DNA of 64,000 bases from Lojkania enalia (Eukaryota; Ascomycota; Dothideomycetes; Pleosporales), in NCBI GenBank assembly GCA_010094045.1, contig ML986585.1, forward strand, positions 609,270-673,269. The letters are read 5' to 3'. Shown here piece by piece: positions 33,899 through 46,139 of the stretch. The position numbers and the translations under genes are program-made. Position 1 is the first letter of the stretch. Each line of letters begins with the position of its first letter. The notes under the pieces were generated by a model. That model saw only the letters and a list, made by a program, of their open reading frames with translations, did not search any database and was not told the origin of the DNA.

Positions 33899-35416
33899 AT
33901 GGCGATCCTAAACTCTCTCCTAAGCCCGGCCACGACACTGTTAAACAACATAGCATATCAGACATGGGAGCCGCTGGTATCTCTATGTAGGAACGGAACA
34001 CTATCGCAGTTACAGGGCATTCGGCGAGGAAAGCTTGCTATCTACGAGAGTAGTTCACAAAAAGCTTCCACTGTTTTTGGCACAGAGCGAGATGGACTTC
34101 CCGTGGCTGTTCTCAATGTCCATGACGAGAAGTTCTGGGCGCGGTTAGCACTCTTCGCGGACATGGTGCGTCTCCCCTAGCACCAATTTGAGCGCCAATG
34201 AAGTTTCGTGATGGAATGGTAATAATATATATTTAGGGATTCGCAGAAAGCTACATGCTTGGAGAAATCACCTCACCAGATTTGACCCAGTTCTTTGAGG
34301 TACTGTGCATATCATCCCATCCACTTCGACACACCCATCTTACACACGCAGCTCTTCATCCTGAACCGCGACTCACTCTCCAACGGTTCGACTCTCACCT
34401 CCGCTATATCCGCCGGCTTCGCTGCAATGCTCCGACGAACTAACACACTTAAAAACGCCCGCCTCAATGTCTCCGCTCACTACGACATCTCCAACGACAT
34501 GTTCGCCGCCTTCCTTTCCCCTGACATGACATACTCGTGCCCAATATGGCTCCCAAAATCACACTCACATTCCCGCACCGAAACGCTGCAAGACGCGCAG
34601 ATGCGGAAGCTGCAAAGATTCATCGACAACACGCACATCAAGCCGACAGACCACGTCCTCGAAATCGGCACCGGCTGGGGCAGTTTCGCAATCCTTGCCG
34701 CACAGCAGACGGGCTGCCGTGTGACTTCGGTCACGCTCAGCACCGAGCAGAAAGTGTTAGCGGAGCAACGAATCCTTGACGCAGGCCTAGACTCCCAAAT
34801 CACGGTCCTCCTGTCTGATTACCGCAGTCTAGAAGTCCCGGCTTCCGGCCCCTATGATAAGATTGTTTCCATCGAGATGCTCGAGGCGGTCGGGAAGGAG
34901 TATCTGGACACTTATTTCAAGTGTGTGGACCGGTTGCTTAAGGATGAAGGTGGCGTGGCATGTTTCCAGTGTATCACGATGCCTGATGCGAGATATGAGC
35001 AATATGCGAACAGTGATGATTTTATTAGGAAGTATATTTTCCCCGGAGGCCATCTGCCAACAGTTAGCCAGCTTGTTGGGGGGATTGCGAAGGGGAGTGG
35101 CGGGAGGTTGGTCGTGGATGGGGTGGAGAATATTGGACCGCATTATGCGAAGGCGTTGAGGTTGTGGCGGAATGAGTTTTTGAGGAGGTGGGAAGGAGAA
35201 GGCGGGATGGAGGAGGGAAGGAAGGATGGAATTAAAGGGCAGTTGATGAGGGAGAAGGACGGGTTAGATGAGGAAGGGGCGGAGGTTTTCAAGAGGAAGT
35301 GGGAGTATTATTTTCGGTATTCCGAGGCTGGATTTCGGACGAAGACGTTGGGCGATGTGATTATTACGGTGGGGAGGGAGGGCGCGGTGCAGATGATGGG
35401 GGATGTGCCATTGTGA
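33899..35416 (+). CDS. Cyclopropane-fatty-acyl-phospholipid synthase family methyltransferase
   Basis: SAM-dependent enzyme that methylenates double bonds in phospholipid acyl chains. Exons 33899-34165, 34237-34299 (63 nt) and 34352-35416 give 464 aa. The middle exon encodes GFAESYMLGEITSPDLTQFF, part of the N-terminal lipid-recognition domain. The third has HYDISNDMFAAFLSPDMTYSC, then the SAM motif VLEIGTGWGSFA (about 212-223), SVTLSTEQKVLAEQR, IVSIEMLEAVGKEYLDTYF, and FIRKYIFPGGHLPTVSQL. The C-terminus is YYFRYSEAGFRTKTLGDVIITVGR. All core blocks are present, so it should be active. Fungal members are distributed unevenly, and a bacterial origin by old transfer is often discussed for this family. 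Confidence 0.92.
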
Positions 35417-37230
35417 GCAGCTGGAGGACATATGAATATATGGCTGAAGCGGAATTTTGTGGCTGAGGGACGATACATGGCTGTGATTCGAGGATAGATT
35501 CCAATTCATACCACACTTCGCGCTCCAACACTGGAGTTATTCCCTTTTTTTTTTTTCTCGGTGTTCTGGCTTTGGACCTGCATCCCGCTCCATCTTCATC
35601 CTATCCTACCCTGGGATGAATTGTTTTTTGTTTTGTTTTTTGGCACCGCGCATGCTTTCCATACTCATTTCCCCTCTCGCCTACATACAATCCACCGCGC
35701 TCTCCTTCCTGCTCTTCTCACAACCCCCTCCCTAACCCACTCCCCACCTCTTTCCTTCTCTTCTCACAACCTCCTTCCCACCTCCTCAGCCAATCCCCCT
35801 CCTCTCCCCTTCCCTACTCCGTCCATACTCCTCCATACGCTCTTCGTACCGTCGCGCATCCGGCACCAAATCCCCATATCGCCAGCAGCCCTTTCGTCAA
35901 AGCGGGGAAATAATTTTTTCTTTTTTCGTGGGCATAGTTTGGCTGCGGCGGGCGGGTGCGATTGCTATTGTTTGCGCGGACGAGGGTGTCCGGGATGTAG
36001 GTCGGCGCGCCGTCTAGGATGGAAAAGGGGGAGATGGACATGAAGGTGCTGAGGAGGAGAAGGGGAGAAAGGGGTGATGGGAGGGCGGCTATGTTTTTGG
36101 AAGAGTGGTGCACGGGCGTGGTGAGGAGGTTTGGTTGCGTTGTGGCATGGTGAGTTGAATAGGGAGGTTAGTTGGAGGATGACTAGTTGAAAGATGGGCT
36201 TTTTATGAATGCTTTGGCTGGAGCGTGCAATCAGTCATGTGCGCGGAGCGGATGGGATGGGATGGGATGGGATGGAGGAATGGATGGTTAATTAGTTGGT
36301 GACGATGAGGTAGCCAGAGCGCGGTGGAGCTGTGCGACTCTTGCTACCTACGGCGAGCATCGCATCGCGTCGCATCGTATTGCATCGCATCGCTCTTCCA
36401 TCGCGCAAAATAATATCGAATAGAAAGAAAAATTAAACACGAAAATAAAAGTGTCTACAATTCAATAATAGACATGGCATTCAGACACGAGAGCGTTGAA
36501 TTCGATTATTTGGGCGGGCTCCCGCCGCCTAAATACCCGCCCCCCCCTGCCGATCGCCTGTCCGCGCCCAAACTTCGCAAAACCCGAACCCAGATTTTTT
36601 TCACCTCAGATCTGGGTTGAGAACAGACTGAACGCAACAAACGTTGCGGCTGTGGCGTGTATCGAATCCTCGTAACATTACTGAAAGCATACCGCTCTTC
36701 TTTTCACCTGTAGTGCGCTTGCGGGGGTGCGCTTGTGGGGTTGGGAAGCTTGTTTGAAGGTCTGGTGTGAATGTATGGGTGTGATGGGTGCGTGGGTGGT
36801 ACGCTGGTAGGAACGGGGGTGTGGTGGCCTAGGATTCATGCTGAAGAGATGGAATGCGCATTATGGAGGGGAGTTCGGTGGTCTATTTTGTGACTATTGG
36901 GGGACTGGGGGTGCTGGGGGTGATGGTGGTGATGGTGGTAATGGTGTTGGTGATGGTGTTGGTGGAGATGGGTGCAACGATGCTTGGCGCGCGCAACACG
37001 GTTGGCTTCCATCCATCCACCAAAAACCTCAAAACAAAACACCTATCCCTCGAAACTGTCTGTTGAAAAAATTGTCTATGTGCATTGCATATTCCATTCT
37101 AATAATCGTTCTATGGTTATAATTTTGCAGATTCTTTGTCCTCGAGTGCGTCAGGGAACGCGATGAAACTCTCCTCGCCGTTGAATTTCCTGGTCGTGCA
37201 CCACTGTTAGCGTGGGAGATAGAGAGGCAT
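35417..37230. other. Long spacer: polypyrimidine tract, short repeats, one doubtful ORF
   Basis: The plus strand from about 35690 to 35860 is almost all C and T. A minus-strand frame (35814-36113) encodes about 100 residues with Asn/Pro-rich and hydrophobic parts and no recognised domain; an ATG in good context at about 36159 opens a different, short frame. GGGAT-type repeats lie at 36248-36275, CATCG-type repeats at 36357-36395, and GGTGAT/GGTGTT-type repeats at 36895-36970. I cannot name a gene here. Confidence 0.45.
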
Positions 37231-38445
37231 TTAAGCAGCGACAGCAGTTACGCGCGGGGATAAGGGCGGCATGTCTAGCGGGTCGATCATGGAGTCGATG
37301 GCATCCTCGTGCGCTTCCATCGCGGCCTCGCGCTTCCCGACTCTCTCCAGCACCAAGCCGTCGCGGATACAAACACTATGGTGGTCTTCCCACGTCCTGT
37401 GCACCGGGAAGAAAAATAAGAATGCAAACGTAAAATAAAATAAGCGAAAGGGGATAGGGAAAAGGAATAGGTACTCACCACCCTCTCTCCGCCCCGCCCG
37501 ACAGGAACGAAGTATCGGAATTCAGAACACACTCCCATGCTCCTATGGTCCCCTGACTCCCCGCCTTCCTCTCGAACCTCGACAGCCCCGCTGTGTAGCA
37601 CTGGAAGTCATCTGTATCCGGGTCCGCGGGGATGTTACCTGTCAGCACGCGGCCGGCGACGATCACAACGGCGGCATGCGTGCATATCAGCATGGATTTC
37701 GGTGCGCTGGGGTCGTTGTCCAGCGCAGTGATGATGTCGGACAGCGTGTCCGAGACGCGGAAGTGCAGTTCCCGGATTAGTTCGCCGTCGGGATGCGGGT
37801 GGTGCAGCGGGGAGTAGGAAGTGTCTAGGTTGGGGAAGAGCGGGGTTAGTTGTGGGAGTGTTGGGGGATGCGGGTGTTGGAAAGTGGAGGCGCGGCCAAA
37901 GAATTCACTTCATAGATCATTGTTAGCTGATATTCGTACTCACTTCACACAAAATCTCTCTTTGATTATTGATTTAGAAGGGAAATGGGTTTCTTGGGTC
38001 CGTACCAAAAGCCCCGCTCTACTCTGATTTTCGTTTTGGCTTTTCCGGCCGCGAATAAACGGTCGGTGGTGGGTTGGAGTGTTTGCAGGCATCGGGAGTA
38101 GGGTGATGAGTAGACTCTATCGATTGGTGGGGAAATATTGCATAGGTGGTTTGCGAGCTCTTTGGACTGCTCGACACCGTGCGCGGAGAGGACGCAGTCA
38201 GTTGGTATGCCCGTTAGGGTTTTGGTAGCGGAGGTATATATGCCGCTTATTGGGTCTAGAGACCAGTTCGTGCGGAACTAGTTTTATGTTAGAAATGCAA
38301 TATTGCACTTCGGTGTACTAGGTACATCACGGGCGTGGTAGTAGTAGTACGGCCGAGATCGGGATGTGGGTTGTGCTCGGGATGCCGAGCGGAAGGATTT
38401 TCTGGGACTTACGGCGTGTCGCACGATATAGATAGTTTCCAGCAT
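37231..38445 (-). CDS. Histidine phosphatase (phosphoglycerate mutase-like), TFIIIC Tau55-type
   Basis: Four exons, 38413-38445, 38006-38277, 37479-37907 and 37231-37396, give 299 aa. The N-terminus MLETIYIVRHAFRTNW has the phospho-accepting His in RHA, as in the Tau55 branch rather than RHG. LSAHGVEQSKELANHL and DRVYSSPYSRCLQTL follow. The third exon has DGELIRELHFRVSDTL with the acid Glu, and MLICTHAAVVIVAGR with the second catalytic His. The fourth gives WTWEDHHSVCIRDGLVLERV. In yeast this family includes the TFIIIC subunit tau55; other members are free phosphatases, so its partner is unproven. The exon 2/3 junction (RGFCEFFG) is the least certain splice. Confidence 0.85.
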
Positions 38446-41400
38446 TTCTTTTCAGTTGGCTCGCTGATCACTCTATCCTTTCTGAGAATATGAAGACTTT
38501 GTAAATGGTACGTAAGTGCGCTATGCAAGAAGCAAAGTCCTTAAAAAACATGTAGTTTGCCTCGGCTTTTTCTTATCGATAAGGGCAGCGCGTCTCCGAG
38601 TTCACGGTGCACTACTCTCAACAATTTGTTCATTCGAAAAAAAAAAAAAACATTTAAATTTGAAAAGGCTCCTATCATCATGAACGGCGGCAAAATCGAT
38701 CGTTTGTAGGTGATAGATGCTCAATCCAAAACGTTGCATCTTATCGGTAGCGGACGCTTTCGCATCCATAGCCCAGGACTATGTTTCAGTGGCCACTCGG
38801 TTCCTCTTCATCCCAGGAATCACGTGTGAAATGAAACCCTTGCATATACCCCTAATCTACTGAAGAACATAAATTGGCAAGTCGAGGTCTTTCATCCATG
38901 CCCAAACATTCCTTATGTTGGTGGTGGCGGCCTTGTTCCGTGCCACCTATCTTCACCAATCGCGCAACCTAAGATACCCTACAATCGGCCCTTTTCTCGC
39001 TTCTCGCTACAGGAGTACAATAATGTATAATGCATAGAAAATAATAAGGAGTAGATGTGTCCCCCTGCTATGCGCTGCTAGCCATTGCTGCATATCGCCT
39101 CTTTGTTACCCCCCACGGCTACGCGCATGGCCCGGTTTCACCTATCTCGTCAGCCCTGCGTTAGCCCCTTCACCCCGCGGACGCCTAGCGATAGTACAGC
39201 AGGTTTCCCTGGCGCTTTCTGCGCTGCTTCTGCTCGAGCATCCGTGTGTGCGGGCTAGGGGTTGCGACGAGTTAGCTTGGAGGCCGGATAAACGTGTTGG
39301 TAATGGTGCCGGAATTGTTGATACGTCCTCGCGAAATATCTCCTAAACGGCTGGATTGTAGTTTGGTGAGGAGAATAATAATGTTGAGCTTCGCGGCTGA
39401 AAAGGCGCTTTTCTGATCATCATTATTGTTTTTTTTGCACGTCGTTTACTTGCCTATTGCTCGGCTTGCTTGTGTGGAGTCAATGTACGGAGCACGCCTA
39501 CGATGGTTCACCGTCTCGAGTGGAGACGGTTAATCCTTCTGCGGGAAATTGCCCGGTCATGGCAATCGCAACAAAGCCAGGGTGCACTTCTACATGTCAG
39601 AGAAACGCGGGGGACGGAAAACATACGGTAGATCCCGGCGGTTTTTCCAATATATAGACTTTGGGACCTGCCTATTTTTGATGAGGGCGATGCACGGAGG
39701 CCAAGAACACCACGTTTTGGCTGCAAGACTGCGGTCGGGGCAGTCAGGGGTCGAAAGCGAAAGCTATCCTTTTTCAGATGCGTGGATGTGTTAGAGTCGT
39801 TGCCTGGTTAATACTAAGGCTACGGTAAATGTCAGAGGAACGGATGGAGGGTGAAAGTATTCGACTGGGACGGGGTAATCCTTGGGGCTGAAGGTGTGAC
39901 ATCACGGCTGTGATCCTGGTGATTGATGGGGAATACTCCGTACATACTTAGAAAGGAAAACGTGTGGAAGCCTAGATTAGAGCCCGCATGGGTCATAGAG
40001 TGAAGCATAGGGAAAAGGTAGTCTGCATCGTACGATCGGCCTTCGGGAAGTGCGAAAGAATAGAGGGTGAAACATCACGATCTTCATCTTAGAGAAAATA
40101 CGAAGGCAGTGCCGCAGCAGTGGTGAGGCATTTTCAAGCACTGGAGTGATTATATTTCGAATCGTCAAGCAAAGGTACGTCTGATATCTGAGCGCCTGGC
40201 CCCAATCGCACGCACCAGGTCGCAGAGCGTGCACAATCAACTGTCCGATTTTCTATGATAGGAACTCGTATCCGAACTGCATGTCATGTTTGTGAGTGGC
40301 CGGGACGAGGCATCCGCCGGGAGCCGGTGAAGGAGGGTTTGGATGTACGCTATGTATACCGCAGTCTGTGGCCATGAATTGAACTATCTATCCATCATCC
40401 AGTCTCGGCACATCGTCTGAACTAAGTACTCTTCCTTTTGCTAGTGCCTAGCTTCGGTCACTCTGCTGGGTGACGGACAGAATGCGTCGACGGACTGGAG
40501 AGCTGCAGCGCCTAGTTTATCCACGTGCAGGTCTCTATCTCCGTGCGAGCAGGCCCGGGCGTCGTGCCATGTTGCACGGGCCAGCCTTGGAATGCAGTAT
40601 CGAAAGCCGTCAAAAGCATCCTAATGTCTTTCATCCTCCCCCTCCTCTGCATTGGAGAGCGTTAGCATAGCCCCCAGGACAGGACAGGACAGGCCCTCAA
40701 CAGCCGAAAATTTTTCGCGCGTCAGGGCCCGGCCAATGACCATCAGCTCGTGTGCCGTCCATCGATGCGAAGCCCCGTCAGCCCTTGGGCAACCTTCTAG
40801 AAGGCCTAGTCTCACGTTCTCTGGCCTTTCCACATGCGGCCCGCGGCCTGCGCTGAGGCGCTGTAGCGCTGTATCCGCCATTGCTTCCAGCCCCGGGTTG
40901 GCGCTCGCGTAGCCTCACGTGTCTCCTTCATTGGCTGCGAGTGCTTCCACTGCTACCTACCACCACGGCTGCACGCCTCTGGGGACTTCGAATCGACAAT
41001 AACGCGTATGATCTCCACCGGGGTCACACGTCAGACCTCCGGACTCTCGAGGCGCACTTCGCCAACGATGTGGGCGTGCCCAATCGTTGAACTAGTACCC
41101 ACCACGCAAGCCTGGTCAACCCTCAGTTAGCAGCGCTGCATGATACGTAACAAGAAGGTAACCACAAAGGTCATCACGTTCCCAAACACCGAGACGTGGG
41201 GTATGTCTGGTGAGCTCGAGCTTGAGCACGTTTACGAGTCCATCGCTGGCCCCGACGCCATTAGAGCATACCGTATATGCCCAACTCGAAGAGAAAACGC
41301 TGGCATTTGGGCATACATAAGCCTATCGATGAGAATCTGGAGGGATCGAGCGTCAAAAAAGTAAGAATATTGTGCAGCGTTGTGGAGTCGAGCCCCTGTT

Positions 41401-41905
41401 TTCAGCCTCTTAGTATGTCAGCGAGATGATTCGAATACCTGCCAACCGCCAATGACGCATCAACACTGGGAATCCGGAGTTTCTTGGGGCGGCTAGACTC
41501 AGGACTAGGGGTATCTATTGACCAGCCTACCTATAGAAATGGTCGTAGGTCCGAACGTCTATCCAGGCCATAGCTTAATAGGGCCCTTGCTACCGCTTGG
41601 TTGTGTGGAGTAATGCAAACTCATGATGTCCGATCCCGCACCTGGAAGCGTGGGATGCGGCGAAGACGTGGCTGCGAGGTGGTGGCGACAAGGAACAGTA
41701 AATGGAATTTGCGTGCGATTATCAAATGGGTTGTTACGCGCGAAATATACATGTCTTCCCACCGAAAACGTTCCAAAAGACAGGGGATATAGGAGAAAGC
41801 GCGCGTCTGCTACTCTTCGTGGTCCATGGGGCTTTCGCCGTCTTCGGATAGACCGGGAATCAGTCCTTTGTCGTACCACGAACCGTGAACAAGCGCGTGT
41901 TCTCT
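38446..41905. other. 3.5-kb spacer without an identified gene
   Basis: Normal base composition and many short frames on both strands, none with a recognised motif. A GGACA repeat occurs at 40678-40692. The one part that reads like protein is listed separately at 39185-39455. The region may hold long 5' regions or non-coding transcripts, which sequence alone cannot show. Confidence 0.4.
39185..39455 (-). other. Coding-like segment, possible terminal exon(s)
   Basis: One minus-strand frame reads KLNIIILLTKLQSSRLGDI, INNSGTITNTFIRPPS, one TAA, then HTRMLEQKQRRKRQG and NLLYYR before a stop. The single TAA sits in a GCTAAC branch-site context followed by CCCTAG, so a 39-nt intron with a weak GTTTAT donor could remove it. 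No start codon lies in this frame before an upstream stop near 39455. It could be the 3' end of an unseen gene or a relic. Confidence 0.3.
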
Positions 41906-42822
41906 CTATATCCGGCCCTCTTTAGGCATCGGCTGGAGCTCGTTTTGAGCCTCTTTGTCCGCTGGTGGGGTATGCAGACAATTTGTAAATTTACCAGTCT
42001 TCCCTAGCTTTTGCTCCGTTATCCACACCCGGAACTTAATCACGTAACGTACAATCAGGAACACTATGATCGCCGCAGCAAGTATCCCAATTATATAGCC
42101 AGCCACTATTCCTTGAGAATTTGTCCTACTATCCAAGAAGTCATATACATAGAATCCCTCAGTCTCCAACGTAAGATACGCTAAACCGAGATACAGCGCA
42201 AGGATAATGATAATGGGCACCAGGTTGATCCAGGAGAGCGGATCGGTGCGTGGAATTACGATTTCGAATAGAGCATAGAAGGCATTAAGCCCGTGTTGCG
42301 ACGTGTTCGTCCACGTCGAGAAGCTTGAGGGAAAGCTGCCTGAGAAAAGCAGTGCCCAGTAAACGACTGCTATCTGTTATTTCACGTTCCTTGTCGACTA
42401 ATTGAATTGCGTGTGAGGAAATTCACAGTATTCTGCTACTTACTAGTTACGATCCAGGGATACACGGTGATGGTGGAATAGAACATGCTGTGTGCTATTT
42501 GGAGAGTCCGGGGCCAACGTGCCAGCAACGGGGTACCGGTCAGCCAGTAGCTGCAGCTATGCAGGGCGCTAAACGCATAGTAAAATGCAAGGCCCCAATA
42601 CGTCAAGTCGGTGAAGTACGAGAACGAGTGCTCTGATTCTTCCGATAAGCCATGGGCGCCGTTCCAGCCGAAGACGGTGAATAATGTTACGAATGCGTAG
42701 AGCGAAAAGAGAGCGCGTAGGCTGAACAGAAGCGCGGGAGAGACTAGCCAGGACGTCTCATATCGAAATGAGGGATCGAAGTCCACTTTGCTGGAAAGCA
42801 GGGATCCTCTCCAGCGAGACAT
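41906..42822 (-). CDS. Multi-pass membrane protein, possibly FAR-17a/AIG1 or Rolling-stone type
   Basis: Exons 42444-42822 and 41906-42369 give 280 aa; the acceptor ATAG|CA was chosen because the nearer CAG breaks the frame. Hydrophobic segments are LVSPALLFSLRALFSLYAFV, YFTDLTYWGLAFYYAFSALH, IAHSMFYSTITVYPWIV, TVVYWALLFSG, LVPIIIILALYLGLAYL and GIVAGYIIGILAAAIIVFLIV, six spans. The pattern FTDLTYWGL..FSALHS..YW is like fungal relatives of the FAR-17a and Rolling-stone families, but I cannot decide between them. The C-terminal tail is hydrophilic and Gln/Lys-rich. Divergent to the bZIP gene, 605 bp apart. Confidence 0.8.
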
Positions 42823-43427
42823 GATGGTGCACTAGTGCTGAGCCCGGAGACGGTTGTCGATGACTGATCAGTTGGCTTAGAGGATGTGATAAGCGATCCT
42901 ATCGCTGGGCACCTCGTTTAATATATGCAGAGATGGGAAGGTAACAAAGGGGAACAGGCTACAGCACTCGCAAGAAACAGATCGTCATATGTAGTGTTGT
43001 TGTATGCGCGGAACCCGTTTGTTCGCGCGTCTTAACTGCTGGGGCTGAGCCATGGTACCGAGTAGGACTAAGCAGAAAGCTGAAGTCGGGAAACGCGCCC
43101 TTTCGTGGGGGCGCTAAACTCCATGCGGCTGGCGGTAATTAATACCTTAGTCAGCTGCAGCTCCGCGAAAAATACTTGTCTGGCCACGGACTGGAGATCA
43201 CTCTACCGGACCACCCCTGCACCGCACGGATGACCAAGTCTGCGCTGGGACCTCTACCTATTGGTGGCGCCCTCAAGCCTGTCGCTCCCTCCTCTCTTAT
43301 AATCATCCTGAAGCCGGCCTTCTGTCGTACATATCCATCGGCATGACCTTTCCGCTGAAGCCCGGCCTATCAAGACTTCCACATACTAAACCCCGATCAC
43401 CATCGTTATATGGCATTAAGCACCACT

Positions 43428-44427
43428 ATGAATGATAGCAAAGCAATGGTACGCTTCCGTTTGAGTCTAATCGTGGCCTCGCTCTAATCATCTACATAGA
43501 AGGCGCAAAATCTTGCCCGAATCCGCGATAACCAACGTAAGCTCTCAGCTTTTTTTTTTTTTTTTTCGTTTGTGCGTCTATGAAATCGCCACGCACATGG
43601 CGCTGGTGTTGCACCAGTCTGCTCGCGTTGAACTCATTTTGCTGATCGTGTTTCGTCGCACAGGCCGTTCACGGGCACGGAGAAAAGAATATCTCCAGGA
43701 ACTCGAGGCAAAGCTGCGAAACTGCGAACAGATGGGCATCGAGGCTTCTGCCGAAATTCAAAGTGCTGCTCGGAAAGTGCTCGACGAAAACCGGAAGCTT
43801 CGCGCCCTTTTGAGGGAGCGCGGGGTATCCGAAGCCGAAATTGCGACTGTCATGGGTACCGGTGACAGGTCGCTTGAATGCGGTTCCGCGGCTGCCGCCC
43901 TTAACACGATGCTTGACCGCCGGATTCATTGCGGTGGTCTTTCTTGCACTACTCCACCGCCGAATTCTACTTCGGCACCAGCAACCGCTGCAGTTGCCCC
44001 CATCTCAATTCCAGCGCGACGGTCGGCCCCCTTGAGCGAATACGGATCCCAGAGTCCACATTCCACCATCTCGAGTGTGGACACACCGCCAGCTTTCAGT
44101 AGTACGCCGTTCATCCCAGTCACAATGACGCCAGCGCCTGAGATGGGGACGGACAATTTCATTCCGACGACTTACTCATTTGATCAATCAAATCCCTCTA
44201 CATGGGGCTTCCCACTTGACATGAGCAACATCCAAGAGGCCACTGCTTACTACAACACCTCGTGCATCGACGCCGCAAACATCATCCGAAGCATGGCAGC
44301 TGACGTGGGACCAGAGCTTGAAGTCGAACTTGGATGCCGAACAGGAGGCCAAAATTGCTTCGTCGATAACTCTGTGGTCTTCAATGTCATGGACAAGTAT
44401 AGCACTCCCATAAATGGCATGATGTGA
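43428..44427 (+). CDS. Fungal bZIP transcription factor
   Basis: Three exons of 21, 37 and 764 nt (43428-43448, 43500-43536, 43664-44427) give 273 aa. The basic region NLARIRDNQRRSRARRKEYL is made only after splicing, the second junction falling inside Gln-Arg-Arg. A leucine-zipper helix follows (LEAKLRNCEQMG..ARKVLDENRKLRALL). The rest is Ser/Thr/Pro-rich, with ISSVDTPPAFSS and a Cys-containing C-terminal region. The NQRRSRARRKEY type is a Pezizomycotina-specific group, mostly uncharacterised. Intron 2 contains a 17-base T run. Nuclear location is expected. The 7-residue first exon is inferred from splice signals alone. Confidence 0.84.
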
Positions 44428-45394
44428 GCAAAGTGTGCTCTCCGTGGTGTAAAGGGGCACGACTATGACATCTCGACACTGAGATGCAGTGGCGGGACGA
44501 CCCGAAGAAATAAACTAGCATGCGCGGCGCAGGATAGCCGCAAGGAACGCCGTAGGCTTTCTGAATATCGGGCCTCTTCAGTGAAGGTTTCTCTGATTCG
44601 GGCCTCAGTTGACGCAGCATGGGTTCGAGCGTCGCTCCAGGAAGCTTTTCATTTAGAGGAGGCTATGAACTAGGACTACGATACGATTATCGGTAGATTA
44701 GACATGACAAAGGTACTCAACGTTGCCAGAATGACTGGACAAGGGTGGTTTATCTCCTATATCCTAAGTCACCTTACCGCATTAGGAATGGTCGCTTGCT
44801 CAAGTCATATTGGACTTCGGGAGTTGGTGAATGGATCTTGGTAGCAAGTCTCATGGCGCATTCATGAATGAATAGAAAATTTTCTCGCTCAAAGCCGTTG
44901 CCCACTAGGGTCATTGTAGTGCTACTGTTCCTCTATTCAACCGCCCGAGCGACAAATCCGGAACTGGACGTATTGTCCATATGTAACAAAGCGTGTAATG
45001 CATGCTCCCGATGTTTCCCTCACCCTTCCTTATTTTGCCCTTCTTCCTTCTTATGCATGGGTGTTCTGCTGCCCTCGTATCCGGACTGTAGAACTGCTCT
45101 CTGAGCTGGCGTTGCGCATCTTTTTTGAGACTGAACCATTACGCTCCAAAGAAGAGACACATCCCAGAAGACAATGCCAGCGACCGCCCAACCAAAAAGC
45201 CTTGAAACCAGGACGAATGTCGCTACGTTCAAGGAGCTCCCTAGAAATCTTGTAGAACATGCTCATATCGATTACGAGAACTAGCTCGCACGGTCGCTTT
45301 TCGGCCAGGACGGGCACGGACTAGTTCACACGCGGCCCGAATGATTCAAATGCGCTCCGATCTAGCCTTCTGCCTGGTCGCCGGCGACCCTGGG

Positions 45395-46055
45395 TATGAA
45401 TAGATTGGCGTATGAGATGTCGAGGACCGGCGAGTGTCGCTGGTCTCTATGAAGCTTGTACTACGCGGTGCAGCGCGATACGAGAGTCAACGATAGGGCA
45501 GCGGAGCCGAATGCGGAGTTTAAGAGATCGGGTGGCCTTAAGAGGCATATTGATGTGGTGGTTACGCGTCCGCCGTGTTGTCCGCTGGGCGTGGAAGTGG
45601 AGTATGCGAGTGTGCCGTCGATGGTTTATACAACGGTAGACGGGAATTACCGGATTAAGGCGTGAGCTGCAGTTTGCCCGTGGGGCGGCTTAATTCAGAA
45701 AACTAATTCGTGTTTGCAATAATGCAATCTTAATCATAAGCGCCAGGACCTCAATCGGAGTTTTGATCTTGTTTGGAGAGTATCGTATGGTGGTAACGCG
45801 CCTGGATATTTCATTCCTTTACAACCTAGGACTTCTATCGCTACTAACGGCCAGATGTTTTCAAATGATACTATCGAAGGCGAATTTGACGTTGGAGATC
45901 TCTGGACCGGCCCCCTACAGTACTTCGCGGTTATTGAGTTCTATAGCGCAGCTATGTTTTCTGAGGAAGAGATGGTCTGCGGTATATTAGCGTGGATCGA
46001 ACCGGCAGGGCTTCCCCGGACGACGAGCCACAGCGCAGATTTCGGGATGGTGTAG
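45395..46055 (+). pseudogene. Unrecognised gene remnant or spliced gene
   Basis: Frame 45456-45665 reads RDTRVNDRAAEPNAEF, HIDVVVTRPPCCPLGVEVEY and VPSMVYTTVDGNYRI. A second frame from about 45742 to 46055 is open for about 105 codons (FDLVWRVSYGGNAPGYF, DVGDLWTGPLQYFAVIEFY, GILAWIEPAGLPRT). A GTGAGC donor follows the first frame, but no acceptor joins the two in phase cleanly. This could be a two-exon gene with a sequence error or an early pseudogene. No family recognised. Confidence 0.4.
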
Positions 46056-46139
46056 TAGGGACGAGAGATAAAAATCTCTCACTAAAGAGTGCTGAGGATT
46101 CTGTACGCACTCAGGAAGGCGATCCAAGTGACTGACTAG

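Noticed and set aside
35561..36043. Plus-strand frame of 160 codons
   Set aside because: It translates the polypyrimidine tract into Pro/Leu/Ser-rich sequence and has no homology-like pattern.
36248..36395. Telomere-like repeats (GGGAT and CATCG runs)
   Set aside because: Units do not match TTAGGG and the runs are short microsatellites.
42370..42374. Acceptor CAG just upstream of ATAG in the membrane-protein gene
   Set aside because: It shifts the frame; the next AG (ATAG|CA) keeps the following spans in frame.
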